A stretch of 64,000 nt of DNA from Flavobacterium hydrocarbonoxydans (GCF_009789235.1 NZ_WSTB01000003.1:186001-250000); one strand, 5' to 3'; positions 36,371 to 45,087 are shown, counted from the stretch's first letter. A program made the numbers and translations. Notes: generated from the sequence alone by a model not told the origin.

Positions 36371-36822
36371 AATTTGGTGGTTTTAGTTTTTAAAGAAGTT
36401 TAATACTTTTAGTCTAAATTCTTTACGTATGATTACCTATAAAGGTATCATTACGTTTTTATTAGACGCCTGAGTTTTTACTTTTTAAAAGTTTTTTTGA
36501 GATTATTTATAAGTTCATAAATTTATAAATAAAATAAATTTTGGAAGTACAGAAATGGGTACAAAAATGTACAGAAATCATTTTAGGATTGATATTGTGA
36601 TGCAAAGAGGTGCTGTAACACCTATTAGAATAAAGTATAAAATTAGAGTTGGTTATAAGCCTATAGTAAAAGCTTTTGATGTAGTCGAGCTCACAAAAAA
36701 TAGCATTTCATTGTGGAATGGGGCTTTTTTTTACCTTTTCTCTATAATTTAAAAATCATTAGCTAGCTGCTTATTACGATAAATCATTACACTTCAATAG
36801 GCTTATTCTACTACAATTTCCT
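36371..36822. other. 452-bp intergenic region, promoter area and weak terminator
   Basis: It holds the long palindrome at 36425-36456 (listed separately) and, near 36692-36735, an AGC/GCT-closed imperfect hairpin with A and T runs that may end the DUF1826 transcript. A 65-codon plus-strand frame (36555-36752) lacks any recognisable feature and is not called. Direct repeats of GTACA occur near 36546-36577. Confidence 0.4.
36425..36456. promoter_or_regulatory. long imperfect palindrome upstream of the DUF4861-like gene
   Basis: ACGTATGATTACCT (36425-36438) and AGGTATCATTACGT (36443-36456) are inverted repeats around ATAA, offset by one base in the arm. The site is 55-86 bp upstream of the TTG start, a normal place for an operator or an activator site, and could also form a hairpin in the leader. 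No second copy was noticed in the window. Confidence 0.45.
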
Positions 36823-37521
36823 TCAACAAATCAACAACAACCGATATTCTCCTTCTTTTTCTATTGGAGCCCTATGAATACAAGGCAGTACTTGTTGTTT
36901 TGGATGATCTACAGCCAATCGCCAAAGATGTCCTAAACCTAAATTAACAGGCTCTGCATCCGGATGTACCTGATAATGCAAATCAAAATAATTCTCCTTC
37001 AAAAAGTTTTCGAATTCTTCCGAGGGACCATCATGCAGTTCTTTTAGTTTTGCCCGGATTTCTGGAATTAGAATTTTCTGCTCTGCCTGCGTATTAGAAA
37101 TAATATCACTTGCCGTTCCGTGATAAGTACATAAAAAAGTATCTGTTGCAATGGGCGAACGATCAACATGAAACGAATACACATCAGTGGATATAAAATC
37201 AAATTCATCATCGCGTTCGTAACACTTCAGCAAATTAAGAGATGGCGAAGCTCCAAAATCTGATAAAAGTTGTAAATCATTTAAGATTATTTCTCTTGCT
37301 ATATTTCCCTTTTCGGATAGTTGGAGCGCGATAAGATCTTCAGGGCAAACTTCCGTAATATTTTCTTTTAAAGTTAACTGAGACACAATTTCGTTAAAAT
37401 CGCCATCCAAATTTCTGTACCAGCATAACGCATTCATTTCTCCTTTGAAATCGGTATTCATAAGGTCTGAGAATGTAGATACGATACCTATTTGATTGCC
37501 TTCAGAAAATGTATTGTTCAT
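36823..37521 (-). CDS. DUF1826-like protein
   Basis: A 232-residue cytoplasmic protein of unknown function. The block YSFHVDRSPIATDTFLCTYHG (near residue 130) followed later by GHLWRLA and a C-terminal CIHRAPI segment matches my memory of the DUF1826 family. That family has conserved His and Cys positions that could bind metal and is often found near zinc-homeostasis genes in Proteobacteria. No such neighbours exist here. A GTG at 37557 would extend it by 12 residues; the ATG at 37521 is preferred. It is unrelated to the sugar loci around it. Confidence 0.6.
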   Translation of the reverse strand: MNNTFSEGNQIGIVSTFSDLMNTDFKGEMNALCWYRNLDGDFNEIVSQLTLKENITEVCPEDLIALQLSEKGNIAREIILNDLQLLSDFGASPSLNLLKCYERDDEFDFISTDVYSFHVDRSPIATDTFLCTYHGTASDIISNTQAEQKILIPEIRAKLKELHDGPSEEFENFLKENYFDLHYQVHPDAEPVNLGLGHLWRLAVDHPKQQVLPCIHRAPIEKEGEYRLLLIC

Positions 37522-37700
37522 CGTATAATAGTAAAAGTTAGTTACTTCATGCTGCACAAAATTATATTATAGTAGCTATTTTTACATTATTATCGCCATA
37601 AACTTTTGGAGTTAATAATACCTTTTACATAAAAAAACACTAATTTTTTCAAATCCTACCTAAAATGGCTTGTGAATTGTCCTGTAACGGTCATAAAACT

Positions 37701-37735
37701 AAAAAGCCCATTTCGTACTGAAATGAGCTTTTTTA
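37701..37735. terminator. terminator after the SMP-30-like gene
   Basis: AAAAAGCCCATTTC and GAAATGAGCTTTTTT pair with one mismatch around a short loop and end in T/A runs. It lies 22-56 bp past the minus-strand stop. A very similar hairpin occurs at 45494-45527. Confidence 0.7.
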
Positions 37736-37756
37736 ATATCTAAAATAAATCAAAAT

Positions 37757-38737
37757 TTACTTTATTCTGATTATATCATAAGAGGACTGCGTTTTATCTC
37801 CTGCCAATAAACTACCCAATTTAGAACAAATTACATATACATTCCCATCTGAAGCAAGTGCTGCAGTGGTAGGGAATTCTTCTTTCCCAATAATCGTTTG
37901 ATTTACTTTTGAGGCACTTTGCCAGTTATTACTACTTGAAAAAGTATAAGTACTGCCAGAAGCCAATCCGTTTTCAACAATAACTAAATCATTGTTTTTA
38001 TCTAATTCTATACCATCCGGAGCACTGAATGTGGTTCCTGTTACCTTAGTAATAGCTGAAGGATTAGAGATAGAAATTTTAAACAAGCTGGCATCATCCG
38101 TTTTTACAGCCAGTAAGTATCCATCGGGATGAAAAACAATTCCATTTAAACCAAATTGTCCTGAAGCAGGCTGAAATAGCTTATGGGTTACAAATAATGA
38201 AGCTTCAAAACTGGTGTCAATTTTATAAATATTTGGAGAAAAGGAATCGGTAATATAAATATTTCCCTTAGCATCTACCGCAATATCATTAAGACAGGAT
38301 CCTGCATTTGGGGTGAAATTTTTTAAATCAATTTCCTTAATCAATGCACCGGAAGTAAGATTGAAAATACTTACCGTAGCAATAGTTCCGGCGCTTCCCT
38401 CAGTACTTTTTTGCGAAATTCCCAAGTCAGCGTTAGCCACAATTAAGCGGTTTCTACTTTCATCCGTATAAACTCCTGTAGGCAGTACCAGTTTAGGACT
38501 GGTTGCAAATACAGTACTTTCGCCCTTACTATTCATAGTATAAATTGCTCCTTTATGTAAGGAGCTAAAGAGGAATTTTTCATTTTTCGAATCATAATCA
38601 ATTCCTTCAGGATAAAGACCTGTATCTGTTACAGTGTATTTACTGGCTAAAGAAACGGGAACTGTTGCTGGCTTTTTTTCGCTATCACAGGCCACAAAAA
38701 AAATGGAGAGGGCTGCAATTAAAATAGAATTTTTCAT
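37757..38737 (-). CDS. SMP-30/gluconolactonase-like beta-propeller lipoprotein
   Basis: A 326-residue lipoprotein with a lipobox in FFVACDSEKK (Cys near 17), then a six-bladed beta-propeller of the SMP-30/NHL kind. Repeats show the spacing and residues of the fold: YPEGIDYDSKNEKFLFSS, CLNDIAVDAKGNIYITDS, GLNGIVFHPDGYLLAV and APDGIELDKNNDLVIVENG. The metal-ligand Glu, Asn and Asp are plausible in EGIDY, LNDIAV and PDGIEL. Such proteins hydrolyse lactones or serve as periplasmic binding propellers; the substrate is unknown. It lies 100 bp downstream of the Crp-like regulator gene on the same strand, so the two may be linked. Confidence 0.75.
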   Translation of the reverse strand: MKNSILIAALSIFFVACDSEKKPATVPVSLASKYTVTDTGLYPEGIDYDSKNEKFLFSSLHKGAIYTMNSKGESTVFATSPKLVLPTGVYTDESRNRLIVANADLGISQKSTEGSAGTIATVSIFNLTSGALIKEIDLKNFTPNAGSCLNDIAVDAKGNIYITDSFSPNIYKIDTSFEASLFVTHKLFQPASGQFGLNGIVFHPDGYLLAVKTDDASLFKISISNPSAITKVTGTTFSAPDGIELDKNNDLVIVENGLASGSTYTFSSSNNWQSASKVNQTIIGKEEFPTTAALASDGNVYVICSKLGSLLAGDKTQSSYDIIRIK

Positions 38738-38837
38738 TTTTATTAATTAAAATTATTTGTCCTTATTGACAATGCAAATCTGGCACAGAACAATAAAAAT
38801 AAAAATGAACTAGTTTAGGAAATAGGGTTGAACCAGT

Positions 38838-39425
38838 TTAACTTTTTGACGTTTTACCATTGCGTATTTTGCTCAAATACTCTTTGCTAAAACCCAGATA
38901 AGAAGCTAATGCGTATTGGGGAACACGTTTTGCAATAGCAGTATATTTGCTCATAAATTCGTCGTATCGCTCTTCGGCTGTTGAAGTAAAATTTGCCAAA
39001 AGCCTTTTTTGCTGAAAAGCAAGGGCACGCTGGGTAATAATGCGTTCGAATTTTTCCAGTTTTGGAATTTCCTCCAGAAATCTCTGCATATTTTCATATT
39101 CAATCTGAATAAGTACAGAATCTTCAAGAGCTTCAACAAATAAAGTAGCAGGTTCCTGATAAATCAGACTGCTGTAATCCGAAATCCACCAGTCTTCGAT
39201 TGCAAATGACAGCGTATGTTCTTTGCCTTGCTTGTCTATCAGATAACCTCTAAAAGCGCCTTTTACAACATAACTTTTATGTTTGCAGACAAAACCTGGC
39301 TGAACAATAAACTGCCTTTTTTTTACCCTGGTAATTTTCAAAAAAGTAGCCAGATGCTTTTTTTCATCATCTGTTAAATCAACATATCTTGAGATATAAT
39401 CTATAACGGGCAGTAGCTCTTCCAT
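38838..39425 (-). CDS. Crp/Fnr-family transcriptional regulator
   Basis: A 195-residue protein with a cyclic-nucleotide-binding-type beta-roll (about 25-115, KKRQFIVQPGF...YVVKGAFRGYL) and a long helix. The C-terminal helix-turn-helix (ALASYLGFSKEYLSKIRNGK, about 168-187) is of the short form common among Bacteroidota Crp-like proteins. No iron-sulfur cysteine cluster is seen, so it is not a classical Fnr. A CAAAGGTA (TACCTTTG on the coding strand, a TAnnTTTG match) lies only 5 nt upstream of the ATG and would give a leaderless or very short leader mRNA. Targets are unknown; the adjacent SMP-30-like gene is the simplest guess. Confidence 0.85.
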   Translation of the reverse strand: MEELLPVIDYISRYVDLTDDEKKHLATFLKITRVKKRQFIVQPGFVCKHKSYVVKGAFRGYLIDKQGKEHTLSFAIEDWWISDYSSLIYQEPATLFVEALEDSVLIQIEYENMQRFLEEIPKLEKFERIITQRALAFQQKRLLANFTSTAEERYDEFMSKYTAIAKRVPQYALASYLGFSKEYLSKIRNGKTSKS

Positions 39426-39708
39426 TTAACAAAGGTAATTTTTTTGTGTTAAGTTGGAGAATAACTAACTCTCCCCGCCAAATTCCTCACTTATAATTGT
39501 TTTTTTTTTTAATTCTGTCTTTTTTTCGTTTAAACCAAATGTCTAAGGATTCAAAACGATCATGTAAAGTAAAACAATGAATGTGTTTCGTTTTTATTAT
39601 CGTTTAAACAAAAAAATGCCTAATAAAATTTAGAATCATTCTAATAGCTTCAAATCGATTATGTATGTTATTTTGAAGTAATTTTATTTTGAAATTAGAA
39701 CCCTACCC

Positions 39709-40092
39709 ATGAATGCTATAACAGATGTAAAAACTTTAGAAAATATTCTTAAAGACATCGATAAAAAAATTGACAGACTCAATGATCAAAAAATAGTTGC
39801 TTTTTTTGAAACTTTAGGATTGCATAAAAGAGACGATATTGCTAAAGATTATCTAAATTGGGAAACAATCCTTGTTGTAGTGCCAGACAGACATACCTCG
39901 AATGAAATAAAAAAATACAAATATTCTATTGCGAGAATTTCCTTTCTTACCAATCCTAATGCAAAGCAAATCCACATCTACGATTTCAATCAGTGGAAAG
40001 ATGCTTCGCGAAATAAAACACAATTTCAGATTAGAGAATACCTGAAAACCAATTTTGGAGGCGTTAAAACTTTCGATTCTAATCTTTCTTAA
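39709..40092 (+). CDS. conserved-looking hypothetical protein, 127 residues
   Basis: I do not recognise the family. The protein is soluble and charged, with no signal peptide or membrane segment. The N-terminal half is helical and Lys/Asp rich (VKTLENILKDIDKKIDRLND), followed by a mixed alpha/beta half (ETILVVVPDRHTSN, ISFLTNPNAKQIHIYDFNQW). It ends with a helical stretch QFQIREYLKTNFGG. It stands alone, with 283 bp of AT-rich sequence upstream and 326 bp downstream. Codon use and composition look like those of its neighbours, so I believe it is a real gene. Confidence 0.6.
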   Translation: MNAITDVKTLENILKDIDKKIDRLNDQKIVAFFETLGLHKRDDIAKDYLNWETILVVVPDRHTSNEIKKYKYSIARISFLTNPNAKQIHIYDFNQWKDASRNKTQFQIREYLKTNFGGVKTFDSNLS

Positions 40093-40418
40093 TTTTTTAT
40101 AATATATAAATTTATAAAAAAACATCAGCTAAAATAAACATTTTAATGGCAGTAGATTAAAGATTAGCAATCTTATTTCATTAATGTTTTAGCCTCATTT
40201 AGTACCTTATTTTTTCAAAAAAAATCCCCTTTACATAACATGGCTTTGAGTTTCTTTTTTTTACATTTTTAGAAACTCTGGCCGGTAAAACAATCTGACT
40301 CTGCGTTAGATCTTTCCTTTGCTTTACATCGAAAATTAAGCAAATCTTAAGCAAATAAAAAAAATAAGACAGTCCATAATTCGTTATTTCGTAAACACCT
40401 TAATAACAACACTGTAAA
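40093..40418. other. 326-bp intergenic region with hairpins and an 11-bp tandem repeat
   Basis: A hairpin AAGATT-AGC-AATCTT (40160-40174) and an 8-bp stem GAGTTTCT/AGAAACTC (40248-40255 and 40271-40278) with a T-rich loop may end the upstream transcript. Close to the thioredoxin gene, TTAAGCAAATC is followed directly by TTAAGCAAATA (40336-40357), a tandem repeat with an 11-bp period 62-83 nt ahead of the start. No gene is seen. Confidence 0.45.
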
Positions 40419-40853
40419 ATGAAACTCATTGCTTTATTACTCCTATTATCAGTACAACCGATAAATTGGGAACCCGACTTTAACAATGCTAAAAAAATAG
40501 CAAAAGAAAAAAATGAATTAATACTTCTCAACTTCTCAGGGTCTGATTGGTGCGGCCCATGTATAGTATTACGCCGGGATTATCTGGAAAGTCCAGTTTT
40601 TACTGATATGGCCAATGCAAATTTGGTCTTGGTAAATGCTGATTTTCCTAGAAAGAAGAAAAATATTGGGTCTCCGGAACAAATCAAACGAAACGAAGAT
40701 TTAGCAGAAATTTATAACAAAGAAGGAAGTTTTCCGCTCACCTTTCTTTTGGATGCTGATGGGAAAGTAATAAAAAGCTGGCATGGAAAACCAGAAACAT
40801 CACCTGAGCAGTGGACTGCAGAAATAAAAGCAATCTGTGAAAGCCGAAAATAA
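40419..40853 (+). CDS. secreted thioredoxin-family protein
   Basis: A 144-residue periplasmic thioredoxin-fold protein with a short signal segment (KLIALLLLLSVQP). The active-site motif SDWCGPCIVL (Cys pair near residues 43 and 46) is the CGPC form typical of reducing thioredoxins, and the cis-Pro region is SFPLTFLLDADG (near 110). It is the first gene of a four-gene unit and overlaps the ApbE gene by 17 bp. It probably keeps thiols of a partner reduced; the Cys-rich tail of the DUF4266-like protein two genes later is a candidate partner. Confidence 0.88.
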   Translation: MKLIALLLLLSVQPINWEPDFNNAKKIAKEKNELILLNFSGSDWCGPCIVLRRDYLESPVFTDMANANLVLVNADFPRKKKNIGSPEQIKRNEDLAEIYNKEGSFPLTFLLDADGKVIKSWHGKPETSPEQWTAEIKAICESRK

Positions 40854-41787
40854 CACCTCAAAAAAACACAAATACTCACAGTCCTTAAAACTCATGGGGA
40901 ACAACTTTACCATTACGGTGGTTGCCGAGAATGAGAATGAAGGAAATAAGAGTATTAATCTTGCTATCGAAGAAATCAGGCGAATCGAAAAACTGCTTAC
41001 TACTTATAAAGAAGACAGTCAAACCAATTTGATTAACGAAAATGCTGGAATTAAGCCTGTAAATGTAGATCCCGAAGTTTTCTCCCTTATAGAAAGATGT
41101 ATGGGTATTTCGAAAATAACTCAAGGAGCATTTGATATTTCTTACGGAAGTATTGACAAAAGTTTATGGAATTTTGATAAGACAATGACCAAGCTTCCGG
41201 ATGCTCAGACCGCATTAAAAATGGTGCATTTAATTGATTACAAAAATATAATCCTGGATAAAGAAAACACCACTGTATTTCTAAAAGAAAAAGGAATGCG
41301 TATTGGTTTTGGCGGAATCGGAAAAGGATATGCGGCTGAAATGGCCAAACAATTGCTATTGAAAAACAAAGTGCAAAGTGGTATTATCAATGCCAGCGGA
41401 GATCTTTCGGCATGGGGATTACAGCCAAATGGAAAGAAATGGACTATCGGTGTAGCAGATCCGGATTCACCAAATGCTGCATTCTCTTATATGGAAATTT
41501 CTAATAAAGCAGTCGCAACCTCAGGCAACTATGAAAAGTTTGTTACCATTAACGGAAAAAAATATTCGCATACCATCGATCCTAAAACAGGACTTCCTAT
41601 AACTGGAATTAAAAGCGTGACTATCATCGCTTCAAATGCTGAATTTGCCGACGCTATGGCAACTCCAATAGCCGTTATGGGAATTAAAGCTGGACTGTTT
41701 CTAATTGACCAGATTCCAGATCTATATTGTATTATCATCGACGACAACAATAAAATTTACACTTCAAAAAACATCAACCTGAAATGA
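40837..41787 (+). CDS. apbE: FAD:protein FMN transferase (ApbE family)
   Basis: Attaches FMN covalently to Ser/Thr of a target protein outside the cytoplasm, using FAD and Mg2+. The 316-residue protein shows SLKLMGNNFTITV near the start, TYKEDSQTNLINENAG (near 60), QGAFDISYG (near 100), FGGIGKGYAAE (near 155), INASGDLSAWG and a C-terminal ATSGNYEKF...HTIDPKTGLP block that carries the FAD and metal site. The N-terminus is unusual: the GTG at 40837 gives no clear signal peptide, and the true export route is unclear. The 3' end overlaps the next gene by 4 bp (ATGA). The flavinylated target was not identified in the window. Confidence 0.92.
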   Translation: MKAENNTSKKHKYSQSLKLMGNNFTITVVAENENEGNKSINLAIEEIRRIEKLLTTYKEDSQTNLINENAGIKPVNVDPEVFSLIERCMGISKITQGAFDISYGSIDKSLWNFDKTMTKLPDAQTALKMVHLIDYKNIILDKENTTVFLKEKGMRIGFGGIGKGYAAEMAKQLLLKNKVQSGIINASGDLSAWGLQPNGKKWTIGVADPDSPNAAFSYMEISNKAVATSGNYEKFVTINGKKYSHTIDPKTGLPITGIKSVTIIASNAEFADAMATPIAVMGIKAGLFLIDQIPDLYCIIIDDNNKIYTSKNINLK

Positions 41788-42017
41788 AAAAGCCAAAACA
41801 AAAAGCGCTCGTAATATTGTGTAGCATTGCTTTTACAGGCATTCTACTCACTTCCTGCACTTCGGTTAAGGAATACCAAAAAGGAAAAATCAACGATTCT
41901 GAAATGGTACTTTCTAACAGGAAAATCGAAAAGACAGAACTCAGTTTTCAATCCTACCGAGAAGGAGCTTCCGGAGCAAATGCAGGGAAAAGCGGCGGTG
42001 GCTGCGGCTGTAATTAA
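41784..42017 (+). CDS. DUF4266-like small lipoprotein with Cys-Gly tail
   Basis: A 77-residue lipoprotein: lipobox in LLTSCTSVKEY (Cys near 25), a short middle region (SEMVLSNRKIEK), and a glycine-rich tail ending SGGGCGCN. The tail pattern and size match the DUF4266 family as I remember it, whose function is unknown. The two terminal Cys could bind metal or be a redox pair handled by the thioredoxin gene at the head of the unit. The segment GASGANAG just before the tail loosely resembles the small S-G-A-[ST] sites used by ApbE, but this is only a guess. The ATG overlaps the apbE stop. Confidence 0.75.
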   Translation: MKKPKQKALVILCSIAFTGILLTSCTSVKEYQKGKINDSEMVLSNRKIEKTELSFQSYREGASGANAGKSGGGCGCN

Positions 42018-42034
42018 TTTTCATACTATAAAAA

Positions 42035-43216
42035 ATGAAAAGAATATTCATAACAGGATTTGCCTTACTGGCACTTTTTCAATTAAGAGCACAAAATATC
42101 CCAACTGATTCTACCAGCTATAAAAGCAAAAAATTAAAACTTGAGGAAGTAAATTTAGTATCCAGCTACTACAATCAGGATGGAAATAATTCTGCCGTAA
42201 CTGGAGGAATTGGTTCTGAACATCTTACTGATATTGCCAATACTATAGATGTAAAATTAGTGAAATACGGAGAAACCGGAATCAAGCATACGTTTGATAT
42301 CGAAGCGGGTATTGATCATTACACCTCTGCTTCTTCAGACATGATCGATTTGAGTGCTAATTCTTCTGCATCATCTGCAGATAATCGCTTTTATCCTTCC
42401 CTGACCTATCTTAGAGAAAACGAGGAAAAAGGAAGAACACTGGGAATTGGTGTTTCATCATCTACTGAATTTGATTATCAGTCATTTGGAGGAAATATTA
42501 GCTTCTCACAGAAAACAAAAAATAAGAATGGTGAATTTACAGCCAAATTTCAAACTTTTATAGATCAATTAAAGTTAATAGAGCCAGTTGAACTTCGTAC
42601 TGCCGGAGAAGGTTACGAAAGTGCCAATCGAAATACTTTTGCAGGAACTTTAAGCTATTCTCAGGTAGTGAACCAAAATCTGCAAGTAATGCTTGTGGGC
42701 GATGTTATCAGCCAAAATGGTTACTTGAGTCTTCCTTTTCATAGAGTCTATTTTGCAGATGGATCAGTACATCAGGAAAAAATGCCAGATACAAGACTTA
42801 AAATTCCACTCGGAATCAGGGCCAGCTACTTTTTAGGAGATAATATAATCATTCGAGCCTACTATAGGTATTATACAGATGACTGGAATCTAAAAGCCCA
42901 TACCGCAGATCTTGAAATACCCGTAAAATTAACACAGTCATTTTCATTAAGCCCATTTTACAGGTATTATACCCAAACAGGAACAAAATATTTCAGGCCT
43001 TATGGTGAACATACCGCAGCAGATGAATATTACACCAGTAACTATGACTTGTCTAAATTTGACAGCAGTTTCTTTGGGATGGGGATGAAATTTACTCCTC
43101 TTAATGGGATTTTTGGGCTGAAACACTGGAATACTTTGGAAATTCGCTATGGTCATTACACCAGAACAACCAATATGACCTCTGATATCATTAGTATCAA
43201 TATTAAATACAAATAA
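42035..43216 (+). CDS. DUF3570-like outer-membrane beta-barrel protein
   Basis: A 393-residue protein with a signal peptide (KRIFITGFALLALFQLRAQ) and alternating polar/aromatic strands typical of a porin-like barrel, for example FGGNISFSQKTKNKNGEF and NTLEIRYGHYTRTTNMTSD. It ends IISINIKYK. It fits DUF3570, a family commonly found beside DUF4266 and ApbE genes in my memory. It may export or anchor the small lipoprotein, or form an electron-transfer conduit. It lies 17 bp after the lipoprotein gene and before a strong terminator, so it closes the operon. Confidence 0.75.
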   Translation: MKRIFITGFALLALFQLRAQNIPTDSTSYKSKKLKLEEVNLVSSYYNQDGNNSAVTGGIGSEHLTDIANTIDVKLVKYGETGIKHTFDIEAGIDHYTSASSDMIDLSANSSASSADNRFYPSLTYLRENEEKGRTLGIGVSSSTEFDYQSFGGNISFSQKTKNKNGEFTAKFQTFIDQLKLIEPVELRTAGEGYESANRNTFAGTLSYSQVVNQNLQVMLVGDVISQNGYLSLPFHRVYFADGSVHQEKMPDTRLKIPLGIRASYFLGDNIIIRAYYRYYTDDWNLKAHTADLEIPVKLTQSFSLSPFYRYYTQTGTKYFRPYGEHTAADEYYTSNYDLSKFDSSFFGMGMKFTPLNGIFGLKHWNTLEIRYGHYTRTTNMTSDIISINIKYK

Positions 43217-43236
43217 CTTTTAATAACTATATATAT

Positions 43237-43272
43237 AAAACCTCTAAAGTCATCTGATTTAGAGGTTTTTAA
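43237..43272 (+). terminator. terminator of the thioredoxin-ApbE-DUF4266-DUF3570 operon
   Basis: AAAACCTCTAAA (43237-43248) pairs with TTTAGAGGTTTT (43258-43269) in a perfect 12-bp stem, followed by T residues, 20 bp past the stop. Confidence 0.88.
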
Positions 43273-43398
43273 TTTTATTGGAAGATAAAATGTTAGCGAA
43301 ACATTTAATTCATAAGTCTAAATACAGCAACTTTTATATTTCTATGCCGTTTTAAATAAAAATATCATTTCAATATCTCTATTTTAAGAGAATTAAAA

Positions 43399-44358
43399 TT
43401 ATTTACAGGATTTAAAAAACTCATACGCTCTTTTCTCTGCATAGGAATACATAGAATTACGGAGCGGAAATGCACAGTGTCCTCCATACTTTGGTGTTTC
43501 AAGATAAACATAGGTACTGTCCTGAGCTATGGCTCTGGGGTAGCATCTTTCTCCCAAAAAAGGATCATCCAGAGAATTGATAATTAAGACTGGTGTGGTA
43601 ATATCTTTAAGAGAAAATTCCGGAGAAACTTGTTGGTAATAATCATCGCGGCTGGCAAAACCATGCAGCGGAGCCGTAAAATAATGATCGACTTCATCAA
43701 AAGTGGTAATGCTGTCAATTTGATCGCGATTTATAAAATCTGGAAACTGCGCTGCTTTGTGTTTCAGTTTTCTTTTAATATCAATTGTAAAATTCTTCAA
43801 ATAGACTCTGTTAAAACCTTGTTTGAGAACAGCAGCACTTGTTGCAATATGTGTGGGAACCGAAACACATACTCCTCCCTTTATACGCGCATCTATTTTT
43901 GTCCAGCCAAAATAATTCAGCAGCTGCACACCTCCCATTGAATATCCAATCAGATAAACTTCTTTGAAACCTTTTTGAAAAACAAACTGTACAACCTCAT
44001 CCAGATCATCGACTGCACCGTGATGATAAAGTCTGGGCAGACGGTTCATTTCTCCTCCACAGGTACGGTTGTTCCATGCGAAAACCGAAAAATCTTTATG
44101 TTCAAAATAAACCGCGCAACTATTGTTGTATGTTCTGCGGGAATCTCCTTCTAATCCATGACATAAGATAACCGCTTTTTTAGAATCCTTTAAAATAAAA
44201 TCGATATTGATAAAATCTCCGTCGTTTAACTCGATTTTTTCTCTTGTGTATTCCGGAGCGTCAAACTTTTTGAACAACGCAGCATAAATAGTCGAAACGT
44301 GCCTGTTTCGATGCATTATAGAAGGAGAATTATATTCTGATTGTTCAATTATTGGCAT
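43399..44358 (-). CDS. YheT-type alpha/beta hydrolase
   Basis: A 319-residue cytoplasmic hydrolase of the YheT/AB-hydrolase-4 group. It has the oxyanion and entry segment ILCHGLEGDSRRTYN (near 65), NNRTCGGEMN (near 98), the nucleophile elbow IGYSMGG (Ser near 140), an Asp in NSLDDPFLG (near 262) and a His in GGHCAF (near 292). All three catalytic residues are in place. Members hydrolyse esters; the physiological substrate is not known. A TACATTTG box lies 39 nt upstream. The gene is divergent from a small lipoprotein gene. Confidence 0.85.
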   Translation of the reverse strand: MPIIEQSEYNSPSIMHRNRHVSTIYAALFKKFDAPEYTREKIELNDGDFINIDFILKDSKKAVILCHGLEGDSRRTYNNSCAVYFEHKDFSVFAWNNRTCGGEMNRLPRLYHHGAVDDLDEVVQFVFQKGFKEVYLIGYSMGGVQLLNYFGWTKIDARIKGGVCVSVPTHIATSAAVLKQGFNRVYLKNFTIDIKRKLKHKAAQFPDFINRDQIDSITTFDEVDHYFTAPLHGFASRDDYYQQVSPEFSLKDITTPVLIINSLDDPFLGERCYPRAIAQDSTYVYLETPKYGGHCAFPLRNSMYSYAEKRAYEFFKSCK

Positions 44359-44396
44359 ACTGAAAAAGTTTATAAGGTGTGTACTATAAATCTATT

Positions 44397-44404
44397 CAAA
44401 TGTA
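44397..44404 (-). promoter_or_regulatory. -7 element of the YheT-type hydrolase gene
   Basis: Minus strand TACATTTG is a full TAnnTTTG match 39 nt upstream of the ATG. It is identical to the box in front of the susC gene at 29175. No -33 element was identified. Confidence 0.5.
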
Positions 44405-44549
44405 ACTTAAAACTGTCTTTTTTATTTCATTTTTATTAATTATTAATGGATATAAATTTTTATTCAAAATTCATTGAAAACCTTCTGCATAGTTCAGATT
44501 CTGCAAAATCGTTACGCTATTATGTAACAGCTTCACTTCTTAAATTAAT

Positions 44550-44557
44550 TAAATTTG
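44550..44557 (+). promoter_or_regulatory. -7 element of the small lipoprotein gene
   Basis: TAAATTTG matches TAnnTTTG, 38 nt upstream of the ATG at 44596. A GGGAGGA follows, which resembles a ribosome binding site but is too far (more than 25 nt) from the start to act as one. Confidence 0.45.
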
Positions 44558-44595
44558 GGAGGAACTAATTTCTATTACTTTTAAAAAATAAGATT

Positions 44596-45087
44596 ATGAA
44601 AAATTTCATCCCGTTTTTACTTTCCATTTTCTTTATTTCTTGCCAGCAAAAAGAAAATAAGATGGATGCTGTTGAAAACAAAACCGATTCTACTGAAACA
44701 TCACAACCCATCGTAGTGGAAAAAAACAAAGAAGAAAACAAACAAATTGGAGATACCATTTTCCTGAATTCTATTAATGAAAAAGATGTTTTTATAGCGG
44801 AAGGTGTTTTAGATTCGATTCATCCGAGGGCATACGTAAAATTTAAAAATGAAGATTTAGGCGAACTGAACGCTAAGATTATTCCAACAACCGGAAAAGG
44901 AAATATCCGTTTTAACCAAATTATTTTTCCAGATAATACATCAGATGGTCCATTTGGAATGGACTTAAAAATTCCTGTTAAGCAAAAAGGAAATTATATT
45001 TTAGTGATTGGGCATTCGCAAATGGCTGACAGTCCTTTTTGGGGCGAATTCAGGGTAGAGGTTTCAACCATTTCTAATAAACAGTAA
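44596..45087 (+). CDS. small lipoprotein of unknown function, 163 residues
   Basis: The signal peptide ends in a lipobox at FFISCQQKEN (Cys near 16). A low-complexity Lys/Glu/Thr linker follows (to about 55). The mature domain (about 60-160) is beta-rich and resembles a small sandwich (AEGVLDSIHPRAYVKFKNED, GNYILVIGHSQMADSPFWGE). I do not recognise the family. The regular strands and the Ser/His-containing IGHSQMAD suggest a folded binding domain more than an enzyme. It is a single-gene unit, and the next gene on the far side converges on it across the GTGACAA repeat array. Confidence 0.65.
   Translation: MKNFIPFLLSIFFISCQQKENKMDAVENKTDSTETSQPIVVEKNKEENKQIGDTIFLNSINEKDVFIAEGVLDSIHPRAYVKFKNEDLGELNAKIIPTTGKGNIRFNQIIFPDNTSDGPFGMDLKIPVKQKGNYILVIGHSQMADSPFWGEFRVEVSTISNKQ

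Noticed and set aside
36555..36752. 65-codon plus-strand frame in the intergenic gap
   Set aside because: No recognisable domain, no promoter, and it runs into a terminator-like hairpin.
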